Notes: generated from the letters alone by a model not told the origin. 64,000 nt of DNA from Drouetiella hepatica Uher 2000/2452 (GCA_019359505.1 JAHHHD010000020.1:44276-108275); one strand, 5' to 3'. Positions 33,255 through 43,345 are shown, counted from the stretch's first letter. Numbers and translations: made by a program.

Positions 33255-35339
33255 TCACTTTGGAAGAAGGGCAAATTGGACATAGTGCAGGATGCCCTCG
33301 GCGATCGCCCTTGCCATACAGCGGCGGTATTCGGCATCGTTCAGGTTAATCGCATCTTCTGTGCCCGTCATAAAGCCTACCGTGATAGAGATTGTGGGGA
33401 TTGCGATCGGCAAAGACTTCTCCTCAGTCTGTACGCCGTGGCTGCGGGTGTCGATATGACGCAGGATAGTTTTGTGGATAAGCTGGGCAAGACGGGCGCT
33501 CTCCAGCGAATTAGCCGGATGGGAGACAGCAATGCCGTTAATATCCTCAGCCTTTACAGCACCTATCGCAGTCTCGATCGCAGCAGGATCAGCGATCGCC
33601 ATTTGGAGACTGACCGACAGATCAGCAGCATCCGATCGCCCCAGAAATGCTTCAATCCCCTGGAACTGAAGCAGGCTAAGGGTTTCCTGAGCGATCGCCA
33701 AAACAATCTCGGCGGCTGGCGAACTTGACTGTAGACTCGATCGCAGGCTCGATTGCAACTCAGCAGGCGGCACATGCGCTTGCAAAACGACCACAGGTGC
33801 TTTTGTCTCTTCTGGGATCTGCTCAGCAGAAAGCGACGGTTTGACATCCGGGATGGAGACAATTTGCGGAGAAACGATCGCCTCAAATTTTCCCTGCATC
33901 ACTCCCGCCTGATAGATCATAGCGATCGCTTCAGCTTGAGTGATGGGTGCGAGAGGATTAAGGCGATCGATCTGCGGCAGCACCACCAGACGATTTTGGG
34001 TGGCGGCGGCAACAGCAGCGATTCTCTGGCTGGGAATTTGGGCGCGATCGCGGTACGGCAGCACGCTGGGATTTCCGGGAGGCAGGTCTAAGACTTTGGC
34101 GAGAAGAACGATCGCCTCTAGCCGAGTCATGGCTTCAGGGCGCAGAACTGGGTTTAGGCAAGCCTCTGGAAGTGAGTTAGAGTCAATCTGTAAGTCTAGA
34201 GCCGTGCAAATCAGATCTTCATAGGCGGCGCTTGAAACCTTTGCACTGGGCTGAAAGCCGTCTTCTGTCAGATCAGGAATGATAGGCGCGATCGCTTGAA
34301 TAAATGGTTTTGCCCAGTTGGGATGGGCTTTGGGTGGAGTAGGGAGCGATCGTCTACCTGGACGTGTAAGTTTCTGAAGGGCAGGAAACGCCACAGCACC
34401 CGTTACCCTAGCCGGGTTGAGCCAGTTGCCGACAGAGATCAGGGCGATCGCCGTTTGGTTTTGCAAATCACAATTCCCGTTTTGCCTGAACCGATTCTCT
34501 GCCCCGTCTTCGGCATTGCCCAGATCAGGCTGAGCTGAGCCAAACACCACTAAGCCTTCGCGGATGTTGTATTCGATCGCATTCCGGCGCAACACGGGAG
34601 AGGAAGTCCCCGATAGCCGCAAACCCGACCGATTTTCAGCAAACTGGCTATCCACTATCAAGGGTGCAGCGCGATCGCTCACCACCATGCCAAACCCGTT
34701 GTCTACCACCACGCAACGTCGGACTTCCCCTTTGGCGCTCCGCACAAAGGCAAGCCCCGCCAGATTTCCCTGAAACAGACAGTTGGCGATCGCAGGTTTG
34801 GCGGTGCCCGTCACAAAAATTCCTTCTCGTCCGCATTGGCGCAGGGTACAGCTGGCGATCGTTGGCTCAGACCTGATCTGATTTGGCTCAATCTGATTCG
34901 GCTCAATCTGATTTGACTCAATCTGATCTGGCTCAATCTGCTCTAGCTCAGGCTGCGACTCGGCAGATTCAATCCAAATGCCCGTTCCTTTAGCAGACGA
35001 ATTGGTAATCGTGACTCCTCGTAATTGCGCATCGCCTTCCATCAGCAGCGTCACAGACTGTTGAGCAAACGTAGGGCTGTTGAACTTGCCGCCGCCGACT
35101 AGGGTGATGTCTCTACCCCGATTTGCCGGGTCGCCGATTATGCTTACACCCGCCGCGATCGTCAGGGGAAACACTTCGCCTCCCTCGATGCTGTAAGTGC
35201 CAGGGCTGAGGCGAATCGTGCTAACGGTTTGCCGCAACGCTGCCGTCAGGGTTTTGAGTGGCTCAGTGAGTTTTCCAGTGGCGCGATCGTCTCCTTTAAC
35301 TGGATCAACATAAACGACCTCAACTTGCTCCTCAACCAT
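33255..35339 (-). CDS. Beta-helix/SLH/amidase-like protein with catalytic Glu lost
   Basis: The product from ATG 35339 is 694 residues. The N-terminal 300 residues are a DUF1565/parallel beta-helix region (VYVDPVKGDDRATGKLTEPL, TIRLSPGTYSIEGGEVFPL, then repeated IxxNxxxGNxxGLxF turns). It holds an acidic insert of five-residue repeats (IEPNQ type, about 180-205). Two degenerate SLH motifs follow (about 390-500). The last 130 residues resemble the end of N-acetylmuramoyl-L-alanine amidase 3 (NSLESARLAQLIHKTILRH, VGFMTGTEDA), but the expected catalytic Glu before VGF is Thr and the first zinc-binding half is absent. It is thus probably a wall-binding module. No signal peptide is seen at this start. 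Confidence 0.8.
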   Translation of the reverse strand: MVEEQVEVVYVDPVKGDDRATGKLTEPLKTLTAALRQTVSTIRLSPGTYSIEGGEVFPLTIAAGVSIIGDPANRGRDITLVGGGKFNSPTFAQQSVTLLMEGDAQLRGVTITNSSAKGTGIWIESAESQPELEQIEPDQIESNQIEPNQIEPNQIRSEPTIASCTLRQCGREGIFVTGTAKPAIANCLFQGNLAGLAFVRSAKGEVRRCVVVDNGFGMVVSDRAAPLIVDSQFAENRSGLRLSGTSSPVLRRNAIEYNIREGLVVFGSAQPDLGNAEDGAENRFRQNGNCDLQNQTAIALISVGNWLNPARVTGAVAFPALQKLTRPGRRSLPTPPKAHPNWAKPFIQAIAPIIPDLTEDGFQPSAKVSSAAYEDLICTALDLQIDSNSLPEACLNPVLRPEAMTRLEAIVLLAKVLDLPPGNPSVLPYRDRAQIPSQRIAAVAAATQNRLVVLPQIDRLNPLAPITQAEAIAMIYQAGVMQGKFEAIVSPQIVSIPDVKPSLSAEQIPEETKAPVVVLQAHVPPAELQSSLRSSLQSSSPAAEIVLAIAQETLSLLQFQGIEAFLGRSDAADLSVSLQMAIADPAAIETAIGAVKAEDINGIAVSHPANSLESARLAQLIHKTILRHIDTRSHGVQTEEKSLPIAIPTISITVGFMTGTEDAINLNDAEYRRCMARAIAEGILHYVQFALLPK

Positions 35340-35418
35340 GCCTGAGTTCCTAGCCCTTCCGGATGAAGCATACCTCAGTTCGACATCCCTGGCGATTTCG
35401 GCGTTCCAGGTTCTATGG

Positions 35419-35459
35419 ATAATTTTTTTGAAAGGGGCGCGCCCTTTCAAAAAAATTAT
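35419..35459. terminator. Hairpin between the CHAD and beta-helix genes
   Basis: The arms ATAATTTTTTTGAAAGGG and CCCTTTCAAAAAAATTAT form a long stem with A/T ends. It lies downstream of the CHAD gene and upstream of the beta-helix gene, both on the minus strand, so it probably terminates CHAD transcription. Confidence 0.75.
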
Positions 35460-35494
35460 GCCCAGATTCAGCAATGCCGAGATTTCTCCCCTAG

Positions 35495-36496
35495 CTAATT
35501 CTGGGCAATGGAGGGATCGATCGCGCTCTTCAGGAGTGGCGCAATTGACGTGGGCTGCAACAGCATTTGGTGGAGATGGTATCTGTAATCGGATTTGAGA
35601 TACTTCTGGCGCAGAGCGTCCCAGTTGGACAAAGCCAGCGCCTGTTTCTTTTGAATCACAGCCTGAAGTTCAGGCAGCTGCTCAAGAGGAGCCAACCCCT
35701 GAGAGAGCAAGTCCAGCAAAACCTGCGTGTCTTGAAAAGTGCCCAAATTCTCCTGTAATCCTTTAATTTCTTTGATCCATTTCTGGAAATCCTTGCCATA
35801 AAACGACGTGAAAAACTCTGCCTCATAGCGGACATGTTTGCAGAGCTTGCGCAAGTCGTGCAAAACGAGAGCATTTTCGCTGTCGGTCTGCTGATTTAAA
35901 ACAAGCTGAGCTGAAATCAGCCAGCCGGGATGTAGCAATAGCTCAGACAGCAGAGGAGTCAACAAATCCGGCAGCAGCGAAAGAATCGAGAGTTCAGCAA
36001 TCGCTCCGTAGCTGGGCTGCGCCATCCAATCGGTGTAGCCTTGCCTCAAGGCGCTATAGCGATCGCTCCGTAGCGCTGACTTCATTTTTTTAAAGACTTT
36101 AGGGCGACGCTTTTGGAGATCGGCGATCGCTTTTTCAAGCAATGCCTGCTCTGAGGGGCTAATTTGGGGCAGATAATCTTGTTTAAGAATAGCGATTTGC
36201 ACATCTAAGTCACGAACTTCGCCTAAGACTCTCGCCAGATCTCGCAACCGTGTCTCCCTAGCAGCTTTGGGCAAGTTAGCTACAGACCTAAATACCTGTA
36301 ATGCCGTGCGCAGCCGCCGGGTACCGACCCGCATATGATGCAGATGCTCTGGCTGATGGTCTGCCAAGACAGACTCTTCTTCTTGAATCACAGCGCTATA
36401 GTGTTCGCCGATTACCTGGTGGGCATAATCACCCAGCGTTAGTTTTTTTTGACCGTTTTCAGGGGTAGCTGCTTCTGATTTTTGACCCTTCTTCAT
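35495..36496 (-). CDS. CHAD domain protein
   Basis: The 333-residue product contains two CHAD halves, with HHMRVGTRRLRTALQVFRSV and HDLRKLCKHVRYEAEFFTSF. These are the conserved His/Arg helices of the family, which bind inorganic polyphosphate and cluster on polyphosphate granules. The N-terminus is basic and polar (MKKGQKSEAATPEN) with no signal peptide. No CYTH polyphosphatase or polyphosphate kinase gene is adjacent. Confidence 0.92.
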   Translation of the reverse strand: MKKGQKSEAATPENGQKKLTLGDYAHQVIGEHYSAVIQEEESVLADHQPEHLHHMRVGTRRLRTALQVFRSVANLPKAARETRLRDLARVLGEVRDLDVQIAILKQDYLPQISPSEQALLEKAIADLQKRRPKVFKKMKSALRSDRYSALRQGYTDWMAQPSYGAIAELSILSLLPDLLTPLLSELLLHPGWLISAQLVLNQQTDSENALVLHDLRKLCKHVRYEAEFFTSFYGKDFQKWIKEIKGLQENLGTFQDTQVLLDLLSQGLAPLEQLPELQAVIQKKQALALSNWDALRQKYLKSDYRYHLHQMLLQPTSIAPLLKSAIDPSIAQN

Positions 36497-36660
36497 AGCA
36501 ATTAACCAAGCTCATTGTGGTAATTTAGGCTGTCCATTTTAACCTAAAATTAACCAAATCTAAAACTTCGCTTAGCTTATCCCTCGCAAATGCCTCCTTT
36601 CGTAGTCACTCCTGCATTATTAGGGTCAGGATCATCGGGAGGGGAAATTTGTAGCCATAC

Positions 36661-36687
36661 TAAAAACCGGGCGGCGAACCACCCGGT
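36661..36687 (-). terminator. Rho-independent terminator of the aldolase gene
   Basis: On the minus strand the stem ACCGGGTGG / CCGCCCGGT, with a small loop, is followed by TTTTTA. It is about 60 bases after the aldolase stop codon. Confidence 0.85.
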
Positions 36688-36746
36688 CAGTATTTTTATT
36701 CCGCAGAATTTGACTGGAAGAGAATTTAACTAGAAGTCAGGCAAGC

Positions 36747-37829
36747 CTAAACCTTTACAGCCGCCTTTGCAACCACAGCCGCCAATTCTCCCTTAACGTA
36801 CTTCGCAGCATAGTCTTCTAGGCTCACCTGCTTGATCTTGCTGGCGTTGCCTGCGGTGCCGAACTGCTGATAGCGATCGGAACAAACTTTCTGCATGTAC
36901 TTGATAGAAGGCTTCAGGAAAGAGCGAGGATCAAATTCCTTCGCATCTTTTGCTAGCGCTTCCCGCACGGCTGCCGTAATTGCCAAACGGCAGTCGGTGT
37001 CAATGTTGATCTTACGAACGCCGCTCTTGATGCCCTTTTGAATCTCTTCAACAGGTACGCCGTAGGTTTCAGGGATTGCGCCGCCATACTGGTTGATCAT
37101 TGCCAGCAAATCTTCGGGTACTGAAGAGGAGCCATGCATGACCAAGTGGGTGTTGGGCAAGCGGCTGTGAATTTCTTCAATCCGGCTAATTGCCAAGATT
37201 TCGCCTGTAGGCTTGCGAGTAAACTTGTAGGCTCCGTGGCTGGTACCAATGGCAACTGCCAAAGCATCCACCTGGGTTTGCTCCACAAACTGTACCGCTT
37301 CATCTGGGTCGGTCAGAAGCTGATCGTGAGACAGAACGCCCTCTGCGCCATGTCCATCTTCGGCTTCACCCATACCCGTCTCTAGGGAGCCAAGGCAACC
37401 CAGCTCACCCTCAACGCTCACGCCGATCGCATGAGCCACCTTTACCACTTCGCGGGTGGTGTTGACGTTGTACTCAAAGCTAGCGGGAGTTTTGGCATCT
37501 GCTTCTAGAGAGCCATCCATCATGACGCTGGTGAAGCCATTCTTCATCGCAGAGTAGCAGGTTGCAGGCTCATTGCCATGATCCTGGTGCATGACGATGG
37601 GGATGTGGGGGTAGGTTTCGATCGCTGCCAGAATCAGGTGACGTAGGAAGTTTTCACCTGCATATTTACGAGCGCCTCTGGAAGCCTGCAAAATTACAGG
37701 GCTGTCGGTTTCATTCGCAGCCTGCATGATGGACTGGATTTGCTCCATGTTGTTGACGTTGAATGCGGGGATGCCATAGCCATTTTCGGCTGCATGATCC
37801 AGCAACAATCTCAGTGGCACGATCGCCAT
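36747..37829 (-). CDS. Class II fructose-bisphosphate aldolase (Calvin-cycle subtype)
   Basis: The 360-residue product starts [19 protein letters not shown] and carries [20 protein letters not shown] (zinc ligands), [25 protein letters not shown] and [11 protein letters not shown]. These are the hallmark motifs and length of cyanobacterial/proteobacterial CbbA-type aldolase. It joins dihydroxyacetone phosphate with glyceraldehyde-3-phosphate (and erythrose-4-phosphate) in the Calvin cycle and glycolysis. It has its own terminator, so it is probably monocistronic. A Gly-rich start region and Gln/Asp residues at the metal sites are as expected. Confidence 0.97.
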   Translation of the reverse strand: MAIVPLRLLLDHAAENGYGIPAFNVNNMEQIQSIMQAANETDSPVILQASRGARKYAGENFLRHLILAAIETYPHIPIVMHQDHGNEPATCYSAMKNGFTSVMMDGSLEADAKTPASFEYNVNTTREVVKVAHAIGVSVEGELGCLGSLETGMGEAEDGHGAEGVLSHDQLLTDPDEAVQFVEQTQVDALAVAIGTSHGAYKFTRKPTGEILAISRIEEIHSRLPNTHLVMHGSSSVPEDLLAMINQYGGAIPETYGVPVEEIQKGIKSGVRKINIDTDCRLAITAAVREALAKDAKEFDPRSFLKPSIKYMQKVCSDRYQQFGTAGNASKIKQVSLEDYAAKYVKGELAAVVAKAAVKV

Positions 37830-37886
37830 GGGGGTCTCTCCTTAATGGGTGTGATCAGCTAACTTCGGCTTGAAAAACGAGAATTC

Positions 37887-38042
37887 TTAGGACAATCTTA
37901 AGATACTTTCGACCACGAAGCGAAACGTATCTGAGATTTCAAAGGGATTCAGCTCAGGCTCATCAGATTTGGCTAAATTTTTCGCAATGTCCAATACTAA
38001 GTATAAATGCTTAGGAATTTTTTGTACAGCAGCTATCCGCAT
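37887..38042 (-). CDS. Possible 51-residue hypothetical protein
   Basis: The ATG at 38042 gives MRIAAVQKIPKHLYLVLDIA and an acidic end. A longer frame reaches back into the hairpin at 38064-38120, which suggests the ATG is the real limit if it is a gene at all. No family is recognised. It could instead be untranslated sequence upstream of the aldolase gene. Confidence 0.3.
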   Translation of the reverse strand: MRIAAVQKIPKHLYLVLDIAKNLAKSDEPELNPFEISDTFRFVVESILRLS

Positions 38043-38063
38043 TTTGGCGTTGCTGAGCCTGGA

Positions 38064-38120
38064 ATGATTTTTTTTGTTGGGGAGAGGTGTGGAGCGACTC
38101 TCCCCAACAAAAAAAATCAT
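38064..38120. terminator. Long perfect hairpin with A/T ends
   Basis: The arms ATGATTTTTTTTGTTGGGGA and TCCCCAACAAAAAAAATCAT pair fully, extended by GA/TC, with a 13-base GC-rich loop. The repeat-like symmetry resembles the other A/T-ended hairpins. Confidence 0.7.
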
Positions 38121-38170
38121 CCCCTAGTGGGCGATCTAGTGAGTGATGCCCTAATTTTCTATAGGTATGG

Positions 38171-38269
38171 CATTACGTAATTGAGTTAGGACGAGTTATT
38201 TTTTGAGAGCCGCGCGGAGCGCGGCTCTCAAAAAATAACTCATTGGATCTAAGCGCGTAGCGCTATATA
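38171..38269. repeat. Palindromic repeat, family A copy 2
   Basis: Nearly identical to the copy at 17512-17595, including the CTCATTGGATCTAAGCGCGT flank. It has the extra left flank CATTACGTAATTGAGTTAGG, which it shares with 62211-62306 in reverse. Confidence 0.92.
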
Positions 38270-38474
38270 AGAGATAGGGAAATCTTGAATTAATTTAAAT
38301 TTCGGTTGCGTGAGATACAAAAAGTAGCTTTAAATAAAATCTTCCTGCCGATGAATTTATAAATTCTACGCAAGTATTAAGATCGCAATCTAACTTCAGT
38401 TTTCACTGAACTTCGACAAATAAACGTCTCTGACAAACAAACGTTTCTAATCTATAAACACCAGGATTGATTTT

Positions 38475-39317
38475 ATGATGTCATCTAGTGAACGTCCCGT
38501 AGTGCAGGAGCAAGGACAGCAAGCTCAACAGGGACAGCTGGTAATTATTGGCGGCGGGGAAGATAAGGAAAACAACTGTACGGTACTACGGGAATTTGTG
38601 CGTCGCGCTGGGGGAACACAGGCTCGAATTGCGGTGCTGACCGCCGCAACCAGTATGCCCAGAGAGGTAGGAGATACTTACATTGGCGTATTTAAGCGGT
38701 TGGGCGTTGAAGATGTGCGGGTGATTGACACTGAACGCCGGGAGGATTCCGAAAGATCGGACGCTTTGGAAGCTGCTGAGCAAGCCACAGGGCTGTTTTT
38801 CTCTGGAGGTGATCAGGCCCGGATCATCAACTTTATCAAAGGCACAAAATTAGACGAGATCATTCACAAACGCTACAGCGAAGGCGCGGTTGTAGGGGGC
38901 ACCAGCGCTGGAGCTGCCATGATGCCTGACGTGATGATCGTCGAGGGCGAGTCAGAAACCAATCCACGGGCAAATGTGGTAGAAATGGGGCCAGGTATGG
39001 GCTTTCTTCCTGGTATTGTGGTCGATCAGCATTTTGCTCAGCGCGGTCGTTTGGGTCGGCTAATTTCGGCACTAATGCTTCAGCCTGCCGTTTTGGGTAT
39101 CGGCATCGATGAGGATACGGCTGTCGTTATCAGTGGCGATGAGTTTGAAGTGATTGGTCACGGTGCAGTGACGGTTGTGGATGAATCCAACTCCACCCAC
39201 AACAATGCAGAAGGCATTCTTAAAGATGAAGCTTTAGCCGTTTGTGGTGTAAAGCTTCATATCTTGCCTCACGGCTATCGGTTTAATTTGAAGACCAAAC
39301 AGCCGATCGTCAAATAG
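38475..39317 (+). CDS. cphB: Cyanophycinase
   Basis: The 280-residue product is a serine exopeptidase of the cyanophycinase/S51 type: QGQLVIIGGGEDKENNCTVL, the nucleophile Ser144 in VVGGTSAGAAMM, and IVVDQHFAQRGRLGRLISAL. It degrades cyanophycin (multi-L-arginyl-poly-L-aspartate), releasing beta-Asp-Arg dipeptides for nitrogen recovery. In most cyanobacteria cphA (cyanophycin synthetase) follows cphB; here the next gene, on the opposite strand, is a GH15-like protein. cphA must lie elsewhere, if present. Confidence 0.95.
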   Translation: MMSSSERPVVQEQGQQAQQGQLVIIGGGEDKENNCTVLREFVRRAGGTQARIAVLTAATSMPREVGDTYIGVFKRLGVEDVRVIDTERREDSERSDALEAAEQATGLFFSGGDQARIINFIKGTKLDEIIHKRYSEGAVVGGTSAGAAMMPDVMIVEGESETNPRANVVEMGPGMGFLPGIVVDQHFAQRGRLGRLISALMLQPAVLGIGIDEDTAVVISGDEFEVIGHGAVTVVDESNSTHNNAEGILKDEALAVCGVKLHILPHGYRFNLKTKQPIVK

Positions 39318-39417
39318 TAAAGTGACTTCACTGTCTAACTGCTCATGCCGATAGAGGAAGAGTTAAAGCTTGTGGGATGGGTTAGGCGATCGCTCAATCC
39401 ATCCCCCGGCATAGCCA

Positions 39418-42400
39418 TCACTCTTTCAAACCCTCACCTCCCAGATCCTCTACGCCCTGCCCCAGCTCTAGCAAAAACTTCAGCGCTTCGGCAATATAGC
39501 TGGCACAGGTAAAGGGAGAAGTTTCATAGAACGATCGCCATGCCAATCCCTTATGCTGGTCGTAGCGATCGGCATGGTCGGGGTGCTGGTCTAACCAGGC
39601 AAGCCTCACGGCGTGACCGATCAGGACATCCAAAACGATCGGGTTTTCGATCCGCAGGTTGGGGTTTTGCTCGGCGATCGCTCCCAGTTCCATCAATGCC
39701 TCGACGTTGACCTGGCGGTATTCTGGAGCCTGAATTTTGTTAAGCAAATGCTCAATCCGCAGGGCAAAGTTTTTCTCTCCAGGGGTCATTTCGGCGAGGA
39801 GGAGAGCGCTGTCGAGTCGGTTGCGGCGATCGAGCTTGTCACCAATTACCAGACCTTTGCATTGTTCCATCACCTGCCAGACCTTGGGGTAAAAGCCTTT
39901 GGGTACCCGGTTGACGGCTCCATCTCGCTGGCGCTGCTGCCACCAGTTCGTCTCAGCCTCGGCGGCTTCGGTGACAGCAACCACCCACTCGATCTTTTGC
40001 TGTTGACTCTGCAAGGACTCTTGCTGAAACAGAGTCTGGTTGACATCTTCATACTCTGCTAACACCTGCCGCAGTCGGGTGCGAATCTCAAAAGGGCTGA
40101 GCCGCATCAGGTGTTCATAGGCTTCGTCCTGCGTCACCTGCAATTCTTGCGCTAGGTTGCTGGTGATTAGCAAAATTAAGTAGCCGACGCGCAGAGTCAG
40201 CATCCCGTCGAATAAGGTTGGCTCCGTTTTGATCAGCACGCTCAGATACAAGATGATTTCCTGCGTCAGCGGATGTTCGCGCACGTCATTCCCGCTAAAC
40301 TTTTGGATTTTCTCCATAATGTCGGCAGGCTGTAGCGGACTGCTGATTAGCGCTGCCTCGCTGTATGCCTTACCAACCGCAATCTGTTTGCCCCTAATCA
40401 AAATGGTGGCGATCGCATCTGCCAGACCAATATCCACTTTATTCAGCAAGCCTGCCGACTGCCGAATCACCGTCCAGAGCTGAAACTGCCTTGCCTTGTT
40501 GTAGACTTCGTTCAGCAGATCTGAGAGGACAACGGGCTTGCCAGGACTGCCCAGTCCGGTGTCGAAACCAGAACCCTGCAACTGGCTGAGGGTTTTTAGT
40601 AAACCAATCTGCTCATAGAGGTTGCAAGACTGTTGTAAACGGCTGAGCAAATCCGGCACTTCGGCTTCGTACTCCAGCAAAAATTCTTGCGTACTGTTGA
40701 GCGGAAAGGTGGCTTCGAGGGTGGTGGTCAGGTATTGCGGGGTGGATTCTGCTCCCTGCATGGAGGATTCCACAAACTGGAACTCATGCACAAAATCAAT
40801 GCGCTCTGTTCCGGCCGTCAGCAGGAGCTGATTGAGATGCCCCAGCTTTACGGCGACTCCGTTACAGATCCCATCTTTCAGCTCCTTCAAGATCTGGAGG
40901 AAAGGGGATTGATCGATCGCTCCTCCCCGCTCAAACATCTCATGGGTGAGCAGCAGCGTCATGATCGGTCGCCCCAAATGGTACCAATGGCGCTGAATGT
41001 AGACGAGTTCGCCGCGGATTTGATCTACCAGAAAGTGGTAGTCCAGGGTGAGATAGAATTGCTGCTGATCTAAAAAAGAGGGCAAAAACACCAGGGTTTC
41101 ACCTCGGATACGGAAAACCCGCGAGGTTGTGAGGCTGCGAAGGCGACGAATGGGGCGACCCGTCAGCCCCAACTTATCGTTGCGTCCGATTTGGTGGTAG
41201 ATCAGCGAAAGCTCATTGGAGTTGCGGACTTGAATCGGAGCAACCTGCGCTGGAGTTTGGGTGTCGATGCCGTAAGTTGCCAGCTCGGATTGCAGAGATT
41301 CGTCTTCGGCGAGTAGGGCAATTTGCACCAGCGGCAACTGCCGACCGCCCAGACGGAGATGCCGACCCAGCGGATCGATATCTCCTACAGCAATCAGGCG
41401 ATCGCGGATCAGCTGTCCCAAAATATACAGGCTTTGCGCCCAGACTAAGGGAACGTTATCGTTGGGCAAACGAGGCTGGCTGTAAGGATTAGCGCGTTCG
41501 GCTTCGATGCTTTCGGCGGGCACATAGTAAACTTCGGGCAGCAGTTTGAAGCCGTCTTTCTCCACCAGCAAGGGCTGAAGGCGCTGATAATATTCGTCTG
41601 CCTGGGGGCGATCGCCTTGAAATAAAGCATCCAGCATCAGATACGTAAAAAACAGCGGCCACTCGCACTCAATATGCTCAAACTGCTTCAGTTCCCAAGG
41701 TTCATAGTGCAAGCGCTGAATATCTTCGATGACCGCCTGATGCCCGTCTCGCAAAAACCGCTTGCAGCCGTATTTTCCTTGCAGCTTGGTGACAATCTTG
41801 GTGCGGGTGCGCTCTACTAGCGCCGAGTCTTCGACGGCAAATGCCGGGAAGCCAATGACGCTCAGCAGAGCCGCGTCTACCTCTTTGGAGCTAGATTCTC
41901 TCGGCAGCAAAGATTGTAGCGTCGTGCGGGTACGGGCAATTTCATCCAGCAGCACATGAATCACCGATGCCTGACTGCCCCGCACGCCAAACAAATCTAG
42001 CCCGTTCATCGCCTCTAGTGCCGCCTTTGCCATGCCGACAGAGCTAGCGTTTAGTTCTGGGTTGCCGTGGTTGAGTTTATTGCCCCGCTCCCAGATACCA
42101 TAGTCGGGGGTACGGTAGGCGCGACCGATGTAGTAGACCAGGTTTTGAACAAAATTAACCTCGTCGATCGTAAAAATAATTTGCAGCCCTGAAGCCGTCA
42201 TCTGCGCCAGCATCAGCAGATAGATTGAGGTGGCATCGAGCTGGAGGTGTCCCCACTGGTTGTCACCCACGACGGTATCGGCGGTGTCGGTGGCGTATTT
42301 GGCATGCAGGGCATCAAGCGGATGTTGGGTTGCTTTAAACCGCTCGACCTTACTTGCCTGCCGCATCATGGCAAACAGCAGCCCTCGCATCAGCTTGACG

Positions 42401-42639
42401 ACACTTTGCTCTAGCTCGTAGGTGCGCCCTTGGTCGGCATCGAGCTTGCGATAGGCGATCGCCAGTCCCCAAACTGCCAAAATGCTGTAGACGTTATCCC
42501 GCACCCAGGCATCGGTGTAGTTGCCGTGGGCGTTGATGGCGGTGCTAGCGGGCATCAGTCCCGTGAGGGGATTTTGCCGAGACAGGATGACTGCCTGAAC
42601 TTCCTGGTAGTAGTCATCAAGCTGGTTGGGCAACGGCAT
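39418..42639 (-). CDS. GH15/phosphorylase-kinase-alpha-like large protein
   Basis: The 1073-residue product starts MPLPNQLDDYYQEVQAVILS and has NAHGNYTDAWVRDNVYSILA and GDNQWGHLQLDATSIYLLML, as in the (alpha/alpha)6 glucoamylase-like half of phosphorylase kinase regulatory subunits. Further similarity extends to the C-terminal helical region. In eukaryotes this domain regulates phosphorylase kinase; bacterial relatives are of unknown function, with possible glucan binding or hydrolysis. No signal peptide is seen. It is monocistronic here, convergent with cphB. The catalytic acid pair was not verified. Confidence 0.88.
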   Translation of the reverse strand: MPLPNQLDDYYQEVQAVILSRQNPLTGLMPASTAINAHGNYTDAWVRDNVYSILAVWGLAIAYRKLDADQGRTYELEQSVVKLMRGLLFAMMRQASKVERFKATQHPLDALHAKYATDTADTVVGDNQWGHLQLDATSIYLLMLAQMTASGLQIIFTIDEVNFVQNLVYYIGRAYRTPDYGIWERGNKLNHGNPELNASSVGMAKAALEAMNGLDLFGVRGSQASVIHVLLDEIARTRTTLQSLLPRESSSKEVDAALLSVIGFPAFAVEDSALVERTRTKIVTKLQGKYGCKRFLRDGHQAVIEDIQRLHYEPWELKQFEHIECEWPLFFTYLMLDALFQGDRPQADEYYQRLQPLLVEKDGFKLLPEVYYVPAESIEAERANPYSQPRLPNDNVPLVWAQSLYILGQLIRDRLIAVGDIDPLGRHLRLGGRQLPLVQIALLAEDESLQSELATYGIDTQTPAQVAPIQVRNSNELSLIYHQIGRNDKLGLTGRPIRRLRSLTTSRVFRIRGETLVFLPSFLDQQQFYLTLDYHFLVDQIRGELVYIQRHWYHLGRPIMTLLLTHEMFERGGAIDQSPFLQILKELKDGICNGVAVKLGHLNQLLLTAGTERIDFVHEFQFVESSMQGAESTPQYLTTTLEATFPLNSTQEFLLEYEAEVPDLLSRLQQSCNLYEQIGLLKTLSQLQGSGFDTGLGSPGKPVVLSDLLNEVYNKARQFQLWTVIRQSAGLLNKVDIGLADAIATILIRGKQIAVGKAYSEAALISSPLQPADIMEKIQKFSGNDVREHPLTQEIILYLSVLIKTEPTLFDGMLTLRVGYLILLITSNLAQELQVTQDEAYEHLMRLSPFEIRTRLRQVLAEYEDVNQTLFQQESLQSQQQKIEWVVAVTEAAEAETNWWQQRQRDGAVNRVPKGFYPKVWQVMEQCKGLVIGDKLDRRNRLDSALLLAEMTPGEKNFALRIEHLLNKIQAPEYRQVNVEALMELGAIAEQNPNLRIENPIVLDVLIGHAVRLAWLDQHPDHADRYDQHKGLAWRSFYETSPFTCASYIAEALKFLLELGQGVEDLGGEGLKE

Positions 42640-42741
42640 AGAAGATGGGATAAAAGACTCTATCCCTAGTTAAGTATTCTCAGATTAACTATTCTCATAG
42701 CCTCAAGTCACGGAGTCTGTAGCTTTTCTTGCGAATTGCTC

Positions 42742-43000
42742 ATGTTCTGCACAATCGAGGTTGCAGATTCTACATTGCTGGGCGATCGTCAACAAAAAGC
42801 CCTAATCTATGCCAAAGCCGGAATTGCGGATTACTGGATTTTGAATGTGAATGCTAAACAGGTCTATGTCTTTCGGGAACCGACTCCAGAGGGCTATCAA
42901 CAGGAATACGATCGTCCCTGCAAACACGCTGCTTGCTCCAGTTGCGTTTCCCAACATCACCATTCCACTCAATCAACTTTTTCTGCAAAATGCTTTATAA
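42742..43000 (+). pseudogene. Uma2-family (DUF820) endonuclease-like fragment, frameshifted
   Basis: The frame has IEVADSTLLGDRQQKALIYA, GIADYWILNVNAKQVYVFRE and TPEGYQQEYDRP. Near 42925 a one-base shift moves to TLLAPVAFPNITIPLNQLFL ending QNAL at TAA 42998-43000, the usual Uma2 C-terminus. The N-terminal half is missing. These proteins have a PD-(D/E)XK-like fold and are common in cyanobacterial accessory regions. The remnant cannot encode an intact protein. Confidence 0.85.
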
Positions 43001-43005
43001 CCAAG

Positions 43006-43345
43006 CGATCGCCCCTCGAAGTTCCGAGCGTTGAGGTCGGCATTTCAAGTTCTGAAGTCAAAGTTCCGAGTTCTGAGGCTGGAGGATGGCGATCGCCCCT
43101 CAAGTTCCGAGCGTTGAGGTCGGCATTTCAAGTTCTGAAGTCAAAGTTCCGAGTTCTGAGGTCGGAGGATGACGATCGCATCTCGAAGTTCCGAGCATTG
43201 AGGTTGGCATTCCAAGTTCCAAAATCAATGTTTCAAGTTCTGAGGTTGGAGGATGGCGATCGCATCTCAAATTTCCGAGCATTGAGGTCGGCATTTCGAG
43301 TTTTGAGGTCAATGTTTCGTGTTCTGAGGTCGGAGAATGGCGATT
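43006..43345. repeat. 84-bp degenerate tandem repeat, about four units
   Basis: Units begin at GCGATCGC or ACGATCGC near 43006, 43089, 43172 and 43256, a step of 83-84 bp. Each holds a shorter internal repeat, (A)AGTTCCGAG and TTGAGGTCGGCATTT. An open frame runs through it, but no domain is recognised. It lies between the Uma2 remnant and the TIR gene. Confidence 0.8.
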
